From Stakelama saccharophila (GTDB taxonomy: Bacteria; Pseudomonadota; Alphaproteobacteria; Sphingomonadales; Sphingomonadaceae): a stretch of 64,000 nucleotides of DNA. Location of the stretch: the NCBI RefSeq assembly GCF_032229225.1, contig NZ_CP135076.1:186001-250000 (forward strand), given 5' to 3'. How positions within the stretch are numbered: the stretch's first letter is position 1; every line of letters starts with the position of its first letter. Under the pieces are notes generated by a model that was given only the letters and a program-made list of their open reading frames with translations, searched no databases and was not told where the DNA came from. Both the position numbers and the translations under genes were made by a program. This document shows positions 45,289 through 55,170 of the stretch, one piece after another.

Positions 45289-46245
45289 ATGGCAGACCCT
45301 TACGCAACCCTGGGCGTGGCGCGCGGCGCCAGCGAAGCCGATATCAAGAAGGCCTATCGCAAGCTCGCCAAGGAGCTGCACCCCGACCGCAACAAGGACA
45401 ATCCCAAGGCCGCCGAGCGGTTTTCGCAGGTCACCCAGGCCTATGACCTGCTGACCGACAAGGACAAGCGCGCCCGCTTCGACCGGGGCGAGATCGATGC
45501 CGAGGGCAACCCCACCGCCCCGTTCGGCTTCGGCGGCCCCGGCGGCGCGCACTCCGGCGGATACCGGCAGGGCGGCAGCCAGTTCGATTTCGGCGGCGGC
45601 GGCGGCGACGAAGGCGATCTCGGCGATATCTTCGAAGGATTGTTCGGCATGGGCGGCGGCCGACAACAGGCCGGCGGCGGTTTCCGCAGCGGCTTCGGCG
45701 GGTTCGGGCGCAGGCCCCAGCCCAAGGGCGCCAACGTCGCCTACCAACTGCGCGTGCCGTTCGTCGATGCCGCCGCCCTGAAACCGCAGCGCATTACGCT
45801 CGCCGACGGCAAGACGATCGACCTGAAGCTGCCCCCCGGCGTCGAGGACGGCACGCAGATGCGGCTCGCCGGCAAGGGCCAGCCCGGTCCGGGCGGCAAT
45901 GGCGACGGGCTGGTGACGATCGAGATCCAGCCGCACGCCTTCTTCACCCGCGACGGCGACGATGTCCGGCTCGACCTGCCGATCACGCTGAAGGAGGCGG
46001 TCGAGGGGGGGCAGGTGCGCGTACCCACCGTCGACGGGCCGGTGATGCTGACCGTTCCGGCGGGGGCGACGTCGGGCAAGACGCTGCGCCTGAAGAATCG
46101 CGGCTTTCACCGGAAACCATCGGGCCGCGGGGACCAGCTCGTCACTCTGATGGTCGACATTCCGGCCGACGATGCCGCGCTGAAGCAGTTCGTCCAGAGC
46201 TGGTCCGGCGGCGGCGGCAATCCGCGCGCGCGCATGGGCGTATAG
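45289..46245 (+). CDS. DnaJ-type co-chaperone without zinc finger (CbpA-like)
   Basis: 318 aa. J domain 1-70 with HPD at 31-33 and AYRKLAKELHPDRNKD; Gly/Phe-rich linker about 78-145; C-terminal substrate domains (VAYQLRVPFVDAAALKPQRI, GVEDGTQMRLAGKGQPGPGG). The CxxCxGxG zinc motifs of DnaJ are absent, hence CbpA-like. Stimulates DnaK. ATG at 45289, GACGGAA upstream. First gene of a run continuing through BrkB, fabI and GNAT towards aroC. Confidence 0.93.
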   Translation: MADPYATLGVARGASEADIKKAYRKLAKELHPDRNKDNPKAAERFSQVTQAYDLLTDKDKRARFDRGEIDAEGNPTAPFGFGGPGGAHSGGYRQGGSQFDFGGGGGDEGDLGDIFEGLFGMGGGRQQAGGGFRSGFGGFGRRPQPKGANVAYQLRVPFVDAAALKPQRITLADGKTIDLKLPPGVEDGTQMRLAGKGQPGPGGNGDGLVTIEIQPHAFFTRDGDDVRLDLPITLKEAVEGGQVRVPTVDGPVMLTVPAGATSGKTLRLKNRGFHRKPSGRGDQLVTLMVDIPADDAALKQFVQSWSGGGGNPRARMGV

Positions 46246-46252
46246 CCGCGGG

Positions 46253-47215
46253 GTGGCGGAGCAGAGATCGCCCGAATCGCCGGAAGCGCGCCGGCGCGGC
46301 CTGGGCGGCCGCGTCCACCGCCGGCTGGGCGACCTGGGGCTCAGCGATCGCGCCATCGAGGTGATCAAGCGGGTGGCGATCGGCGTCTGGTCGGACGGGT
46401 TCGTCCATGCCGGCAACCTGGCCTATCTCTCGCTGCTGACGCTGTTCCCCTTCTTCATCTTCGCGGCCGCGATCGCACGCCTCTTGGGCCAGACCGGCGA
46501 CGGCCTGCACGCGCTCAACGCCTTTTTGCGCACCGTGCCGCCCAACGTCGCCGACGTGCTGCAGCAACCGGTCGCCGACGTGCTGGCGGCGCGGACGGGG
46601 GCATTGTTATGGTTCGGCGCGGCCGTCGGGCTGTGGACCGCGGGAAGCTTCGTCGAGACCGTCCGCCTGATCCTGCAACAGGCATACGGCGTCGAATCGC
46701 GCCGGCCGTTCTGGGAGAACCGCCTCGGCTCGATCGGATTGATCATCGCATCGGTCATCCTCGTCATGCTGGCCTTCAGCTTTCAGGTGGTGCTGACGGG
46801 GATCGAACAGTTCATCACCCGCGTCCTGCCCGTTGCCGACAGCACCGCGCAGGCCGTGTCGCTGACGCGGATCGCGCCGGGTCTTGCATTGTTCGGCGCG
46901 CTCTACATGCTGTTCTACACGCTGACGCCCGGCCGCTATCGCAACTCGGACTGCCCCAAATGGCCGGGTGCGGCCTTCACCGCGGGCTGGTGGCTGGCCA
47001 CCACGGCGCTGCTGCCGGTCGTGCTCGGCCTGCTCGGCAGTTACGACCTGACCTATGGCAGCCTGGCGGGCGTGATGATCACATTGCTGTTCTTCTTCGT
47101 CGTCGGTCTGGGCGTGGTCGTCGGCGCGGAATTGAACGCGGCGCTGGCGGAAGAACCGGATTCGGGTCTAGAGGGGCCGAACGAGGCTGAGAACAAGGAG
47201 GAACAGGCGTCGTGA
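46253..47215 (+). CDS. YihY/BrkB family inner-membrane protein
   Basis: 320 aa, about six membrane helices. Characteristic GNLAYLSLLTLFPFFIFAAA, SFVETVRLILQQAYGVESRR and AAFTAGWWLATTALLP segments. The N-terminus is basic and the C-terminus acidic (EGPNEAENKEEQAS). The family was once called ribonuclease BN in error; its transport function is undetermined. GTG start at 46253, 7 nt after the DnaJ-like stop. It overlaps fabI by 4 nt. Confidence 0.92.
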   Translation: MAEQRSPESPEARRRGLGGRVHRRLGDLGLSDRAIEVIKRVAIGVWSDGFVHAGNLAYLSLLTLFPFFIFAAAIARLLGQTGDGLHALNAFLRTVPPNVADVLQQPVADVLAARTGALLWFGAAVGLWTAGSFVETVRLILQQAYGVESRRPFWENRLGSIGLIIASVILVMLAFSFQVVLTGIEQFITRVLPVADSTAQAVSLTRIAPGLALFGALYMLFYTLTPGRYRNSDCPKWPGAAFTAGWWLATTALLPVVLGLLGSYDLTYGSLAGVMITLLFFFVVGLGVVVGAELNAALAEEPDSGLEGPNEAENKEEQAS

Positions 47216-48015
47216 CCGGATTGATGCAGGGCAAGCGCGGGCTGATCATGGGGCTCGCCAACGACAAGTCGCTGGCCTGGGGGATCGCCAAGCAGCTCGC
47301 CGAACACGGCGCGGAACTCGCCTTCACCTATCAGGGCGAGGCGCTGGGCAAGCGCGTCAAGCCGCTGGCCGGGCAACTGGGATCGGACAAGCTGATCGAA
47401 TGCGACGTGTCCGACATGGACAATCTCGACGCGGCGTTCGCGACGCTCGCCGAGGACTGGCCGACGATCGATTTCGTCGTCCATGCCATCGGCTTTTCCG
47501 ACAAGAGCCAGCTTCGCGGCCGCTATTACGACACCACGCTGGAAAACTTCCTCCAGACCATGAACATCTCGGTCTATTCGTTCACCGCCGTCGCCAAGCG
47601 CGCCCAGGCGATGATGCCCGATGGCGGCAGCCTGCTGACGCTGACCTATTACGGCTCCGAAAAGGTCGTGCCGCATTACAATGTGATGGGCGTGGCGAAA
47701 TCGGCGCTCGACACTTCGGTCCAGTATCTCGCCGTCGACCTGGGGCGCGACGATATCCGGGTGAACGCGATTTCGGCAGGCCCCATCCGCACGCTGGCGG
47801 CAAGCGGCATCGGCGATTTCCGCTATATCCTGAAGTGGAACGAGCTGAACAGCCCGCTGAAGCGCAACATCACCATCGACGAGGTGGGCGGCGCCGGACT
47901 CTACCTGCTCAGCGACCTGTCCTCCGGCGTCACTGGCGAGATCCACCATGTCGACGCCGGCTACAACGTCATCGGCATGAAGGCCGAGGACGCGCCCGAC
48001 ATCGCGCTGGGCTGA
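47212..48015 (+). CDS. fabI: Enoyl-[acyl-carrier-protein] reductase (NADH), FabI
   Basis: 267 aa. Final reduction step of fatty acid elongation. Cofactor motif RGLIMGLANDKSLAWGIAK; catalytic Tyr156 and Lys163 in HYNVMGVAK with YYGSEKVVPHY before it, the FabI Y-x6-K spacing. ISAGPIRTLAASGIGDF and the end VDAGYNVIGM complete the family pattern. GTG start at 47212 overlaps the BrkB stop; ATG at 47224 is an alternative. Confidence 0.96.
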   Translation: MTGLMQGKRGLIMGLANDKSLAWGIAKQLAEHGAELAFTYQGEALGKRVKPLAGQLGSDKLIECDVSDMDNLDAAFATLAEDWPTIDFVVHAIGFSDKSQLRGRYYDTTLENFLQTMNISVYSFTAVAKRAQAMMPDGGSLLTLTYYGSEKVVPHYNVMGVAKSALDTSVQYLAVDLGRDDIRVNAISAGPIRTLAASGIGDFRYILKWNELNSPLKRNITIDEVGGAGLYLLSDLSSGVTGEIHHVDAGYNVIGMKAEDAPDIALG

Positions 48016-48026
48016 CGGGCGCCGCC

Positions 48027-48551
48027 ATGACCATCGCCATCCGGCCCGCCGCGCCCGCCGACGCCGCCGATATCGACGCGGTGCTGACGGGCTGTTTCCC
48101 GCGGCCGGACGAGGCGATGCTGGTCAAGCAGCTCGCCATCGACGGCGAACTGGTGCTGGTGCTCGTCGCGCATGACGAGGAACGGCGCGAGGTGGCGGGG
48201 CTGGTCGCGCTCAGCCGGATGCAGGCGGAAATCGGCGGCGACGCCGTGCCGGCCGTGGCGATGGCGCCGGTGGCGGTGCTGCCCGAATTCCGCCGCGCCG
48301 GCGTCGCCGAGGCGCTGATCGCCGGCGCGATCGAGCAGATGCGCAAGGCCGGCGCGCTGCTCCTGTTCGTGCTGGGCGAACCGGGCTTTTACGAGCGCTT
48401 CGGCTTTTCGGCGGAAACGGCGCAGGGATTCGATTCGCCTTATGCCGGCCCGTTCTTCATGGCGCTGGAGCTGCAGGGTGGCCTGCCCTGCGGCCCGAAG
48501 GGTGCGGCGCGCCACGCCGACGCCTTCGCCGCGCTGGCGGGGGACGCGTAG
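48027..48551 (+). CDS. GNAT family N-acetyltransferase (YhbS-like)
   Basis: 174 aa. Starts TIAIRPAAPADAADIDAVL; acetyl-CoA motif VAMAPVAVLPEFRRAGVAEA (about 70-89), then LFVLGEPGFYERFGFS. The C-terminal PYAGPFFMALELQGG is characteristic of YhbS-like proteins. Substrate unknown. ATG 11 nt after the fabI stop. A hairpin repeat begins 2 nt after the stop codon. Confidence 0.92.
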   Translation: MTIAIRPAAPADAADIDAVLTGCFPRPDEAMLVKQLAIDGELVLVLVAHDEERREVAGLVALSRMQAEIGGDAVPAVAMAPVAVLPEFRRAGVAEALIAGAIEQMRKAGALLLFVLGEPGFYERFGFSAETAQGFDSPYAGPFFMALELQGGLPCGPKGAARHADAFAALAGDA

Positions 48552-48552
48552 G

Positions 48553-48614
48553 TCCCTCTCCCCGCGGGGAGAGGGAAGGGGCCCGCCGCCGCAGGCGGTG
48601 GAAGAGTGAGGGCC
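48553..48614. repeat. Hairpin repeat, family F, first copy
   Basis: An 11-bp stem TCCCTCTCCCC/GGGGAGAGGGA (48553-48576), then GCCCGCCGCCGCAGGCGG and AGAGTGAGGGCC. An inverted copy lies at 48762-48825, and the two flank the DUF559 fragment. Confidence 0.75.
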
Positions 48615-48615
48615 G

Positions 48616-48831
48616 ATGAACGCGGATGCGCAGGAATATGACGATGCCCGAACCGCATTTCTTGAACGCGAGGGCTATCGCGTCGCGCGCTTCACGAATA
48701 GCGAGGTACTGCGGAACCGGGAGGGAATCTTGATCGAGATATTGTTGCAGCTTCGCCGATCGCCCTCACCCTCCCGCTCGCCTGCGGCGAGCGGGCCCCT
48801 CCCTCTCCCCCACGGGGAGAGGGAACTATGA
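48616..48831 (+). pseudogene. DUF559 endonuclease-like C-terminal fragment
   Basis: 71 codons from ATG 48616. Residues 5-45 (EYDDARTAFLEREGYRVARF, then [20 protein letters not shown]) match the end of DUF559 proteins, small nuclease-fold proteins of about 110-130 aa related to very-short-patch-repair-type enzymes. The N-terminal half with the first catalytic residues is missing, and the last 20 residues are repeat-derived ([20 protein letters not shown]). The frame ends by overlapping the aroC start (ATGA). Probably a non-functional remnant between two repeat copies. Confidence 0.7.
48762..48825. repeat. Hairpin repeat, family F, second (inverted) copy
   Basis: GCCCTCACCC, then GCTCGCCTGCGGCGAGC and the stem TCCCTCTCCCC/GGGGAGAGGGA at 48800-48824. 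It is the inverse of the copy at 48553. The right arm ends 3 nt before the aroC ATG and contains its Shine-Dalgarno sequence. Confidence 0.75.
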
Positions 48832-49895
48832 GCTTCAACACCTTCGGACGCGTCTTTCGGTTCACGACCTGGGGCGAAAGTCACGGGCCGGCACTGGGCG
48901 CGGTCGTCGACGGGTGTCCGCCGGGGCTGGCGCTGAGCGAGGACGCCATCCAGCCTTTCCTCGACCGGCGGCGTCCGGGCACGTCGCGCTTCACCACGCA
49001 GCGGCGCGAACCCGATGCCGTGCGCATCCTGTCGGGCGTGTTCGACGGGCGCACCACGGGCACGCCGATTTCGCTGATGATCGAGAATATCGACCAGCGG
49101 TCGAAGGATTATTCGGACGTCGCCAGGGCCTATCGCCCCGGCCACGCCGATTATGCCTATGACGCCAAATACGGCTTTCGCGATTATCGCGGCGGCGGGC
49201 GGTCATCGGCGCGCGAGACGGCGGCGCGGGTGGCGGCGGGCGCGGTGGCGCGGGCGGTGATCGCGGAGGTTTCCATCCGCGCCTGGGTCGAGGAGATCGG
49301 CGGCGACGCCATCGATCCGGCCAATTTCGACGCGGAGCAGATCGACGCCAATCCGTTCTTCTGCCCCGATGCCCGGGCGGCGCAACGCTGGGAAGTGCTG
49401 GTCGATCAGGCGCGCAAGGCCGGATCGTCGCTGGGCGCGATCGTCGCGTGCGAGGCGACGGGCGTACCCGCCGGCTGGGGCGCGCCGCTTTATGCCAAGC
49501 TCGACAGCGAACTGGCGGCGGCGTGCATGTCGATCAATGCGGTCAAGGGCGTGGAGATCGGCGACGGCTTCGCCGCGGCACGCCTGACGGGCGAGGACAA
49601 TGCCGACGCCATGCGCCCCGGCAGCGACGGCCCGCAATTCCTCGCCAACCACGCAGGCGGCATTGCCGGCGGCATCTCCACCGGACAGCCGGTGCGGGTG
49701 CGGGTCGCGTTCAAGCCGACCAGTTCGATCCTGACGCCCGTCCCTACCGTGACGCCCGGCGGCGCGGCGACCGAGATCGCCACGAAAGGTCGCCACGATC
49801 CCTGTGTCGGCATCCGCGGCGCGCCGGTGGTGGAGGCGATGATGGCGCTGGTTCTCGCCGATCAGAAGCTGCTGCACCGCGCCCAGTGCGGCTGA
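48828..49895 (+). CDS. aroC: Chorismate synthase
   Basis: 355 aa. Last shikimate-pathway step, EPSP to chorismate, with reduced FMN. Full motif set: [56 protein letters not shown] and the C-terminal [21 protein letters not shown] at 48828. Its Shine-Dalgarno (GGGGAGAGGG, 48814-48823) lies in the right arm of a perfect 11-bp hairpin. Confidence 0.96.
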   Translation: MSFNTFGRVFRFTTWGESHGPALGAVVDGCPPGLALSEDAIQPFLDRRRPGTSRFTTQRREPDAVRILSGVFDGRTTGTPISLMIENIDQRSKDYSDVARAYRPGHADYAYDAKYGFRDYRGGGRSSARETAARVAAGAVARAVIAEVSIRAWVEEIGGDAIDPANFDAEQIDANPFFCPDARAAQRWEVLVDQARKAGSSLGAIVACEATGVPAGWGAPLYAKLDSELAAACMSINAVKGVEIGDGFAAARLTGEDNADAMRPGSDGPQFLANHAGGIAGGISTGQPVRVRVAFKPTSSILTPVPTVTPGGAATEIATKGRHDPCVGIRGAPVVEAMMALVLADQKLLHRAQCG

Positions 49896-50049
49896 GCCGC
49901 AACGGCTCGTCGCGCGAATCCACCGGAAATCCGCCAAAGTCCGCACTGGCTGCGACGGAGCGATACGCCTTGGTGCACACCTTTGGCGCAAACGGCGTTG
50001 TTCGCTGTGTCCCTCTGATCGAAAATGTGGACTGGAGAAGGAACGAACT

Positions 50050-50379
50050 ATGCGTACCAAAATCTTTGTAGCAGCGACCGCCCTGTTGATCGGCACCTCG
50101 CCGATGGCGATGGCGCAGACGACCCCTGCGGGCGACGGCATGCAGCAGACCACGCCGCAGACCGTGCCGCCCACGACGGCCAATCCGGACCCGAACGATC
50201 CGATGACCATGCCGGACAGGACGGCGCCCGACACCACCACCCCGGATACGACGACGCCGGGTGACGAGGACAGCACGACGCTGCCCGACCGGACGGACGA
50301 CGCGGTCAATCCCGATACGGATACAAACGATGACGGGACCCCCGACAGGGACAACGATCCGACGACCCCCCGGCTGTAA
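50050..50379 (+). CDS. Small secreted Thr/Pro/Asp-rich acidic protein
   Basis: 109 aa. Clear signal peptide (TKIFVAATALLIGTSPMAMA, cleavage before QTTP), then a low-complexity mature part built from TTP, PDT and DDxxxPDxD-like units, very acidic and with no Cys. No domain recognised; it could be disordered surface or periplasmic material, or bind Ca2+ through its Asp clusters. ATG at 50050 with GGAGAAGGA upstream. A good intrinsic terminator follows (50403-50433), so it is probably a monocistronic gene. Confidence 0.7.
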   Translation: MRTKIFVAATALLIGTSPMAMAQTTPAGDGMQQTTPQTVPPTTANPDPNDPMTMPDRTAPDTTTPDTTTPGDEDSTTLPDRTDDAVNPDTDTNDDGTPDRDNDPTTPRL

Positions 50380-50402
50380 TCGCAACCATATCCGGCAAAA
50401 CC

Positions 50403-50433
50403 AGGGCCTGGGACTTCGCTCCCGGGCCCTTTT
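50403..50433 (+). terminator. Intrinsic terminator
   Basis: Stem AGGGCCTGGGA / TCCCGGGCCCT (11 bp with one T-G pair, loop CTTCGC) followed by TTT. It ends 24 nt after the stop of the acidic-protein gene. Confidence 0.8.
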
Positions 50434-50502
50434 CATATGCGCCGCGGCCGGTTCCGGGGCACCTTCCTTTCCGCTCGTGCCGGGCTTGCCCTTCCCGGTC
50501 GT

Positions 50503-50580
50503 GCTGAGCTTGTCGAAGCACCGCCCTTTCTCCCGATCCCGGAAACGCGAAACGCAGTCCGGCAAGCTCGGGACGAACGG
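50503..50580. repeat. Dispersed intergenic repeat, family A
   Basis: GCTGAGCTTGTCGAAGCACC at the left and GGCAAGCTCGGGACGAACGG at the right, as in the copy at 1241-1335. Located between the acidic-protein terminator and the purA stop (50616). Confidence 0.65.
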
Positions 50581-50615
50581 GCCCGCATGAGGCCGTCTCG
50601 ATGCGAGTCAGGCTG

Positions 50616-51905
50616 TCAGTCGGCGAAGGGATCGCGGACCAGGATCGTGTCCTCGCGCTCGGGGCTGGTCGATACCAGCGCCACGGGGCACTGGATCAGT
50701 TCCTCCACGCGGCGGATATATTTGATCGCCTGTGCCGGCAGTTCGGCCCAGCTCCGCGCACCCGCGGTCGATTCCGACCAACCCTCGATATCCTCGTAGA
50801 TCGCTTCCACCGCGTCCTGATCGGCGGCATGCGCGGGGAAATGGTCGAGCATCCGCCCGCGCAGGCGATAGCCGGTGCAGATCTTCACCGTATCGAAGCC
50901 GTCGAGCACATCGAGCTTGGTGAGCGCGATGCCGGTCACGCCGGAAACCGCCACCGCCTGGCGCACCAGCACCGAATCGAACCAGCCGCAGCGCCGCTTG
51001 CGGCCCGTCACCGTGCCGAATTCGCGGCCGCGTTCGCCCAGCCGCTCGCCCGTCGCATCGTCCAGCTCGGTGGGAAACGGCCCCGAACCGACACGGGTGG
51101 TATAGGCCTTGGCGATCCCCAGCACGAAGCCGACCGCGCTCGGCCCCAGCCCCGATCCGCCGGCCGCCGTGCCGGCAATGGTGTTGGAAGAGGTGACGAA
51201 GGGATAGGTGCCGTGATCGACGTCGAGCAGCACGCCCTGCGCGCCCTCGAACAGGATGCGCCGCCCGCGCGCGCGCGCTTCGTTCAGCGTCTGCCAGACG
51301 GGCCGCGCAAAGGGCAGGACGAAGCCGGCGACCTCCTTCAGGTCGGCCACGAGCTTGTCCCGGTCGATCGGCGCCTCGCCGAAGCCGGCGCGCAGCGCGT
51401 CGTGATGTGCGGTCAGCCGGTCGAGCTGCGGCCCCAGGCTTTCCAGATAAGCGAGGTCGCACACGCGGATCGCGCGCCGGCCGACCTTGTCCTCATAGGC
51501 CGGGCCGATGCCGCGGCGCGTGGTGCCGATCTTGCCCGCGCCGCTCGCATCCTCGCGCAGCGCGTCGAGGTCGCGGTGGAACGGCAGGATCAGCGCGCAA
51601 TTGTCGGCGATCATCAGCGTGTCGGGCGTGACGGAAACGCCCTGTTCGCGCAGCCGCTCGGTCTCGGCGCGAAGCGCCCAGGGGTCGAGCACGACACCGT
51701 TGCCGATGGCGCTGGGCGTGCCGCGGACGATGCCCGACGGCAGCAGCGACAGTTTATAGACCTTGTCGCCGATGACGAGTGTGTGACCGGCATTGTGCCC
51801 GCCCTGGAAGCGCACCACCATGTCGGCACGCTCGGCGAGCCAGTCGACGATCTTGCCCTTGCCTTCGTCGCCCCACTGGGCGCCGACCACCGCGACATTG
51901 GCCAC
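50616..51905 (-). CDS. purA: Adenylosuccinate synthetase
   Basis: 429 aa. IMP + Asp + GTP to adenylosuccinate. GTP loop [12 protein letters not shown] (8-18), [31 protein letters not shown], the [20 protein letters not shown] segment and the C-terminal [15 protein letters not shown]. Start is GTG at 51905 with AAGGAG 8 nt upstream; the frame continues open beyond it but without homology. Together with purH it gives two purine genes in the window, not adjacent. Confidence 0.97.
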   Translation of the reverse strand: MANVAVVGAQWGDEGKGKIVDWLAERADMVVRFQGGHNAGHTLVIGDKVYKLSLLPSGIVRGTPSAIGNGVVLDPWALRAETERLREQGVSVTPDTLMIADNCALILPFHRDLDALREDASGAGKIGTTRRGIGPAYEDKVGRRAIRVCDLAYLESLGPQLDRLTAHHDALRAGFGEAPIDRDKLVADLKEVAGFVLPFARPVWQTLNEARARGRRILFEGAQGVLLDVDHGTYPFVTSSNTIAGTAAGGSGLGPSAVGFVLGIAKAYTTRVGSGPFPTELDDATGERLGERGREFGTVTGRKRRCGWFDSVLVRQAVAVSGVTGIALTKLDVLDGFDTVKICTGYRLRGRMLDHFPAHAADQDAVEAIYEDIEGWSESTAGARSWAELPAQAIKYIRRVEELIQCPVALVSTSPEREDTILVRDPFAD

Positions 51906-52030
51906 GCGCAATCTCCTTTCGGTGCGGATCGCGCGGGCCATCCGCGCGACAAACGCGGGCTGCCCTAGGCCCTGTTCCGGCAAACGGCAATGGCCGAGGC
52001 GACCCGGCATCCGCGCCGGCGAGCGTGGTC

Positions 52031-55000
52031 CTAACCCTTCCGCTCCTGATCGGTGCGCCGCTTCGCCGTTGCGGCGTCCGGATCGGCGTCGAGCGCGTCC
52101 CGCACGGCGGCGGCAAGCGCCTCCACGCCGAACGGCTTGGGCAGCACGGCCGCCGTGGCGCTGAGCCCGCCGGTCTGCTGGATGGCATCGCGGGTATAGC
52201 CGCTGGCGTAGAGCAGCTTGAGCCCCGGCACCATCGCGATGGCGCGATCGGCCAGTTCCCGGCCCGTCATGCCCGGCATCACGACATCGGTGAGCAGGAG
52301 GTCGGCCTTCGCCCCGTCGCGCAGCAGGTTGAGCGCCTGCGCGCCGTTGGCCGCCTCGATCACGGCATAGCCCAGTTCGCGCAGCGCCTCGGCCGAAAAG
52401 GTGCGCAGCCGGTCCTCGTCCTCGACCAGCAACACCGTTTCCTCGCCCCGGCTGTGCGGCACGCCTTGCGCCTGTTCCCGCTCGGGCGAGCGCGGCCGGG
52501 CCGCGTCGCCGTCGCGCGGCAACAGGATGCGGACCGTCGTTCCCGATCCGGGCTCGCTGTCGATGCGCACCTGCCCGCCCGACTGGCCGACAAAGCCGAA
52601 AATCTGGCTGAGGCCCAGCCCGGTGCCCTTGCCGACCTCCTTGGTGGTGAAGAAGGGTTCGAACGCACGTTCGGCCACGTCCGGCGGCATGCCGATGCCG
52701 GTGTCGCTGACCGCGATTTCGACATAATCGCCCGGCGCGACGTCCCATTCCCCGGCGTCGCCTTCCCCCAGCCGGCGGTTCGCGGTGGTGATCGAGACGG
52801 TGCCGCCGTCGGGCATGGCGTCGCGGGCGTTCACCGCCAGATTGATGATGCTGTTTTCGAGCTGGCCGGGATCCGCGGTGACATACCACGCCGCGTCTTC
52901 GAACGCCGTCGCCACGGCCACGCCCTCGCCGATCGTCCGGCGCAGCAGGTCGAGCATGTCGCCGATCAGCTCGTTCACGTCGACGGCACGCGGCGCCAGC
53001 GGCGTCTTGCGCGCGAAATCGAGCAGCCGGCGGGTTAGCGCCGCCGCCCGCGTCGCCCCTTCGCGCGCCGCCTCGACATAGCGTGTCATGTCCTTGCCGC
53101 CTTGCGCGCTGCGCCGGTCGATCAGGTCCAGCGCGCCCAGCACCACCGCAAGCATATTGTTGAAATCGTGCGCGATGCCACCGGTCAACTGGCCGATGGC
53201 CTCCATCTTCTGCGCCTGGCGCAGCCGATCCTCGGCCGCCATGAGCTGGGCGCTGCGCTGCTCCACGGCATCTTCCAGCTCCTCGCGCGAGCGGGTCAGC
53301 ACGTCGCGGGCGTCGACGATTTCCTGGATATCGGTGCAGGTGCCGTACCAACGCACGATTCGGCCGCTTGCGTCGTGCATCGGCTGCGCCCGGCCCAGCA
53401 CCCAGCGATAGACGCCGCTGCGGTGCCGCAGGCGATATTCGATATGATAGGGTTCGCCCGTTTCCAGGCAATGCCGCCATTGCTCGAGCGCACGGGCGCG
53501 GTCGTCGGGATGGAACACGTCCTTCCAGCCGTCGCCATCGGTCGAATCCCGCGGCACCCCGGTAAATTCGTACCAGCGATCGTTATAGTAATCGTGATAG
53601 CCGTCCGGTCGCGTCGACCAGATGATCTGCTCGATCGAGTTGGCGATGACGCGGAATTTTTCCTCGCTTTCGCGCAGCGCCGCGACCGCTTCGACGCGTT
53701 CGACCGCGTCCCAGGTGATTTCCGCGATCGCTTCGATGAAGGTGATGTCGTCGGCCGACCAGTCGCGCGGTTCGGCCTGGCTGACATAGAGGCTCGCCAC
53801 CCATTGGCCGCCGCGCAGCAGCGGCACCCCCACGCCGGCCGGTGACGACCACGCGACCGGCCTGTTCCCATCGTCCGGATCGTTTTCCGCATCCCGGACC
53901 ACGACGGCATGGCCGGCGCCATATTCCCTGCGCGCCCCCTCGCCCAGCGCGCCGCGCGGCATCGTGCCCTTCAGCGGGGGGAGGCGCGGCGTCGTCCAGC
54001 ACGGGCCGAACGCAATCTCGCCGTCGCGGCCGGCGCGGAAGAAGCCGACCCGGTCCGCCTTCAGCCGGCGCCCGAGAGCCGCCGAGGTAAACCGCATGAT
54101 CGCGGCGGGCGTGTCGAAACCGCGCTGCCGCTCGGCAAGCGAATAGACGAAGGTCTGCGCCTCGGTCGACATGCGCAGCGCGTCGAGCGCCGACAGCTTT
54201 TCGGTCACGTCGTTCGCCTCGACGAAGATGTCGGTGACCTCGCCGTTCGCATCGGTGATCGGTTGATAGACGAAATCGAGGATGCGGCGGTCGGGCCCGT
54301 CGCCCTGCCGGTCCAGTTCGACCACCACCCCGTCGCCGCGATAGGCCTTGCCGGTGCGATATACGTCGTTCAGCAGGTCGACGAAACCTTGCGCGGCGAC
54401 CTCCGGCAGCGCTTCGGCAATGGGCTTGCCCACGATCGGGCGGTTGCCGACCAGCTCGCGATAGGCGCTGTTCGCCAGTTGGCAGACGAAGGTCGGACCG
54501 TGCAGCACGGCGATCGCGCCCGGCGCCTGTTCCACGAACTCGCTGAACCGTTCGATCTGCGCCGTGCGCTGCCGTTCGGCCATCACCGTCCGGGTGGTTT
54601 CGTTGCCCTGGTTCAGGATGCCGGCGACCCGGCCATATTCGTCCTTGATCGGCGTGAAGCTGTAATTCCAGTAGGTTTCGTGCGGAACGCCGTCGCGCTC
54701 CATCGGCAACATCTCGTCATAGCCGGCGAAACCGCGCGCCGTGTCCCACACCTCGCGGACCTGCGGTTCGATCACCGACCAGATGTCGCCCCAGACCTCC
54801 CGCGCCGGGCGGCCCAGCGCCCAGGGGTGGCGGTCGGCCGGGATCGGCGCCCAGGCGTCGTTGTAGAGGAGGATGAGATCCGGCCCCCAATAGACCGCGG
54901 TCGGAAAGCTCGATCCCATGCAGATGTTCAGGGCGAAGCGCAACGCCTGGGGCCACTGCTCGATCGGCCCCAGCGGCGTGCCGGACCAGTCTTTCTCCCT

Positions 55001-55054
55001 GATCCGCTGCGGCATTTCGCCGGGATGATCGAGAAATCCGAGCCCTGAAAACAT
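52031..55054 (-). CDS. Hybrid sensor histidine kinase with PAS and GAF domains and C-terminal receiver
   Basis: 1007 aa, no membrane segments seen, so a soluble sensor. Order: PAS-like about 1-160 (FGSSFP-type [20 protein letters not shown]), PAS about 165-290, GAF about 300-450, PAS about 460-585, HisKA with His629 in [14 protein letters not shown], HATPase about 735-845 ([29 protein letters not shown]), and a receiver with Asp923 in [13 protein letters not shown]. Signals could be light or redox through the PAS/GAF domains, but no flavin-type LOV Cys motif (NCRFLQ) is seen. No separate response regulator is next to it. ATG at 55054. Confidence 0.92.
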   Translation of the reverse strand: MFSGLGFLDHPGEMPQRIREKDWSGTPLGPIEQWPQALRFALNICMGSSFPTAVYWGPDLILLYNDAWAPIPADRHPWALGRPAREVWGDIWSVIEPQVREVWDTARGFAGYDEMLPMERDGVPHETYWNYSFTPIKDEYGRVAGILNQGNETTRTVMAERQRTAQIERFSEFVEQAPGAIAVLHGPTFVCQLANSAYRELVGNRPIVGKPIAEALPEVAAQGFVDLLNDVYRTGKAYRGDGVVVELDRQGDGPDRRILDFVYQPITDANGEVTDIFVEANDVTEKLSALDALRMSTEAQTFVYSLAERQRGFDTPAAIMRFTSAALGRRLKADRVGFFRAGRDGEIAFGPCWTTPRLPPLKGTMPRGALGEGARREYGAGHAVVVRDAENDPDDGNRPVAWSSPAGVGVPLLRGGQWVASLYVSQAEPRDWSADDITFIEAIAEITWDAVERVEAVAALRESEEKFRVIANSIEQIIWSTRPDGYHDYYNDRWYEFTGVPRDSTDGDGWKDVFHPDDRARALEQWRHCLETGEPYHIEYRLRHRSGVYRWVLGRAQPMHDASGRIVRWYGTCTDIQEIVDARDVLTRSREELEDAVEQRSAQLMAAEDRLRQAQKMEAIGQLTGGIAHDFNNMLAVVLGALDLIDRRSAQGGKDMTRYVEAAREGATRAAALTRRLLDFARKTPLAPRAVDVNELIGDMLDLLRRTIGEGVAVATAFEDAAWYVTADPGQLENSIINLAVNARDAMPDGGTVSITTANRRLGEGDAGEWDVAPGDYVEIAVSDTGIGMPPDVAERAFEPFFTTKEVGKGTGLGLSQIFGFVGQSGGQVRIDSEPGSGTTVRILLPRDGDAARPRSPEREQAQGVPHSRGEETVLLVEDEDRLRTFSAEALRELGYAVIEAANGAQALNLLRDGAKADLLLTDVVMPGMTGRELADRAIAMVPGLKLLYASGYTRDAIQQTGGLSATAAVLPKPFGVEALAAAVRDALDADPDAATAKRRTDQERKG

Positions 55055-55170
55055 GCTCTATCGGATGCGCTGAGCGCATGGCACTGTCAACGCCGCTTGC
55101 GCGTTGGCTCGACATCGTGTCGCCACGCGCTATGTGGTGAGGGGATAATAGCGAAAGGCGAGGAAAGCGC

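Noticed and set aside
50616..53480. Continuous minus-strand frame extending purA far upstream
   Set aside because: PurA homology begins at GTG 51905, preceded by AAGGAG; upstream sequence in this frame shadows the sensor kinase gene.
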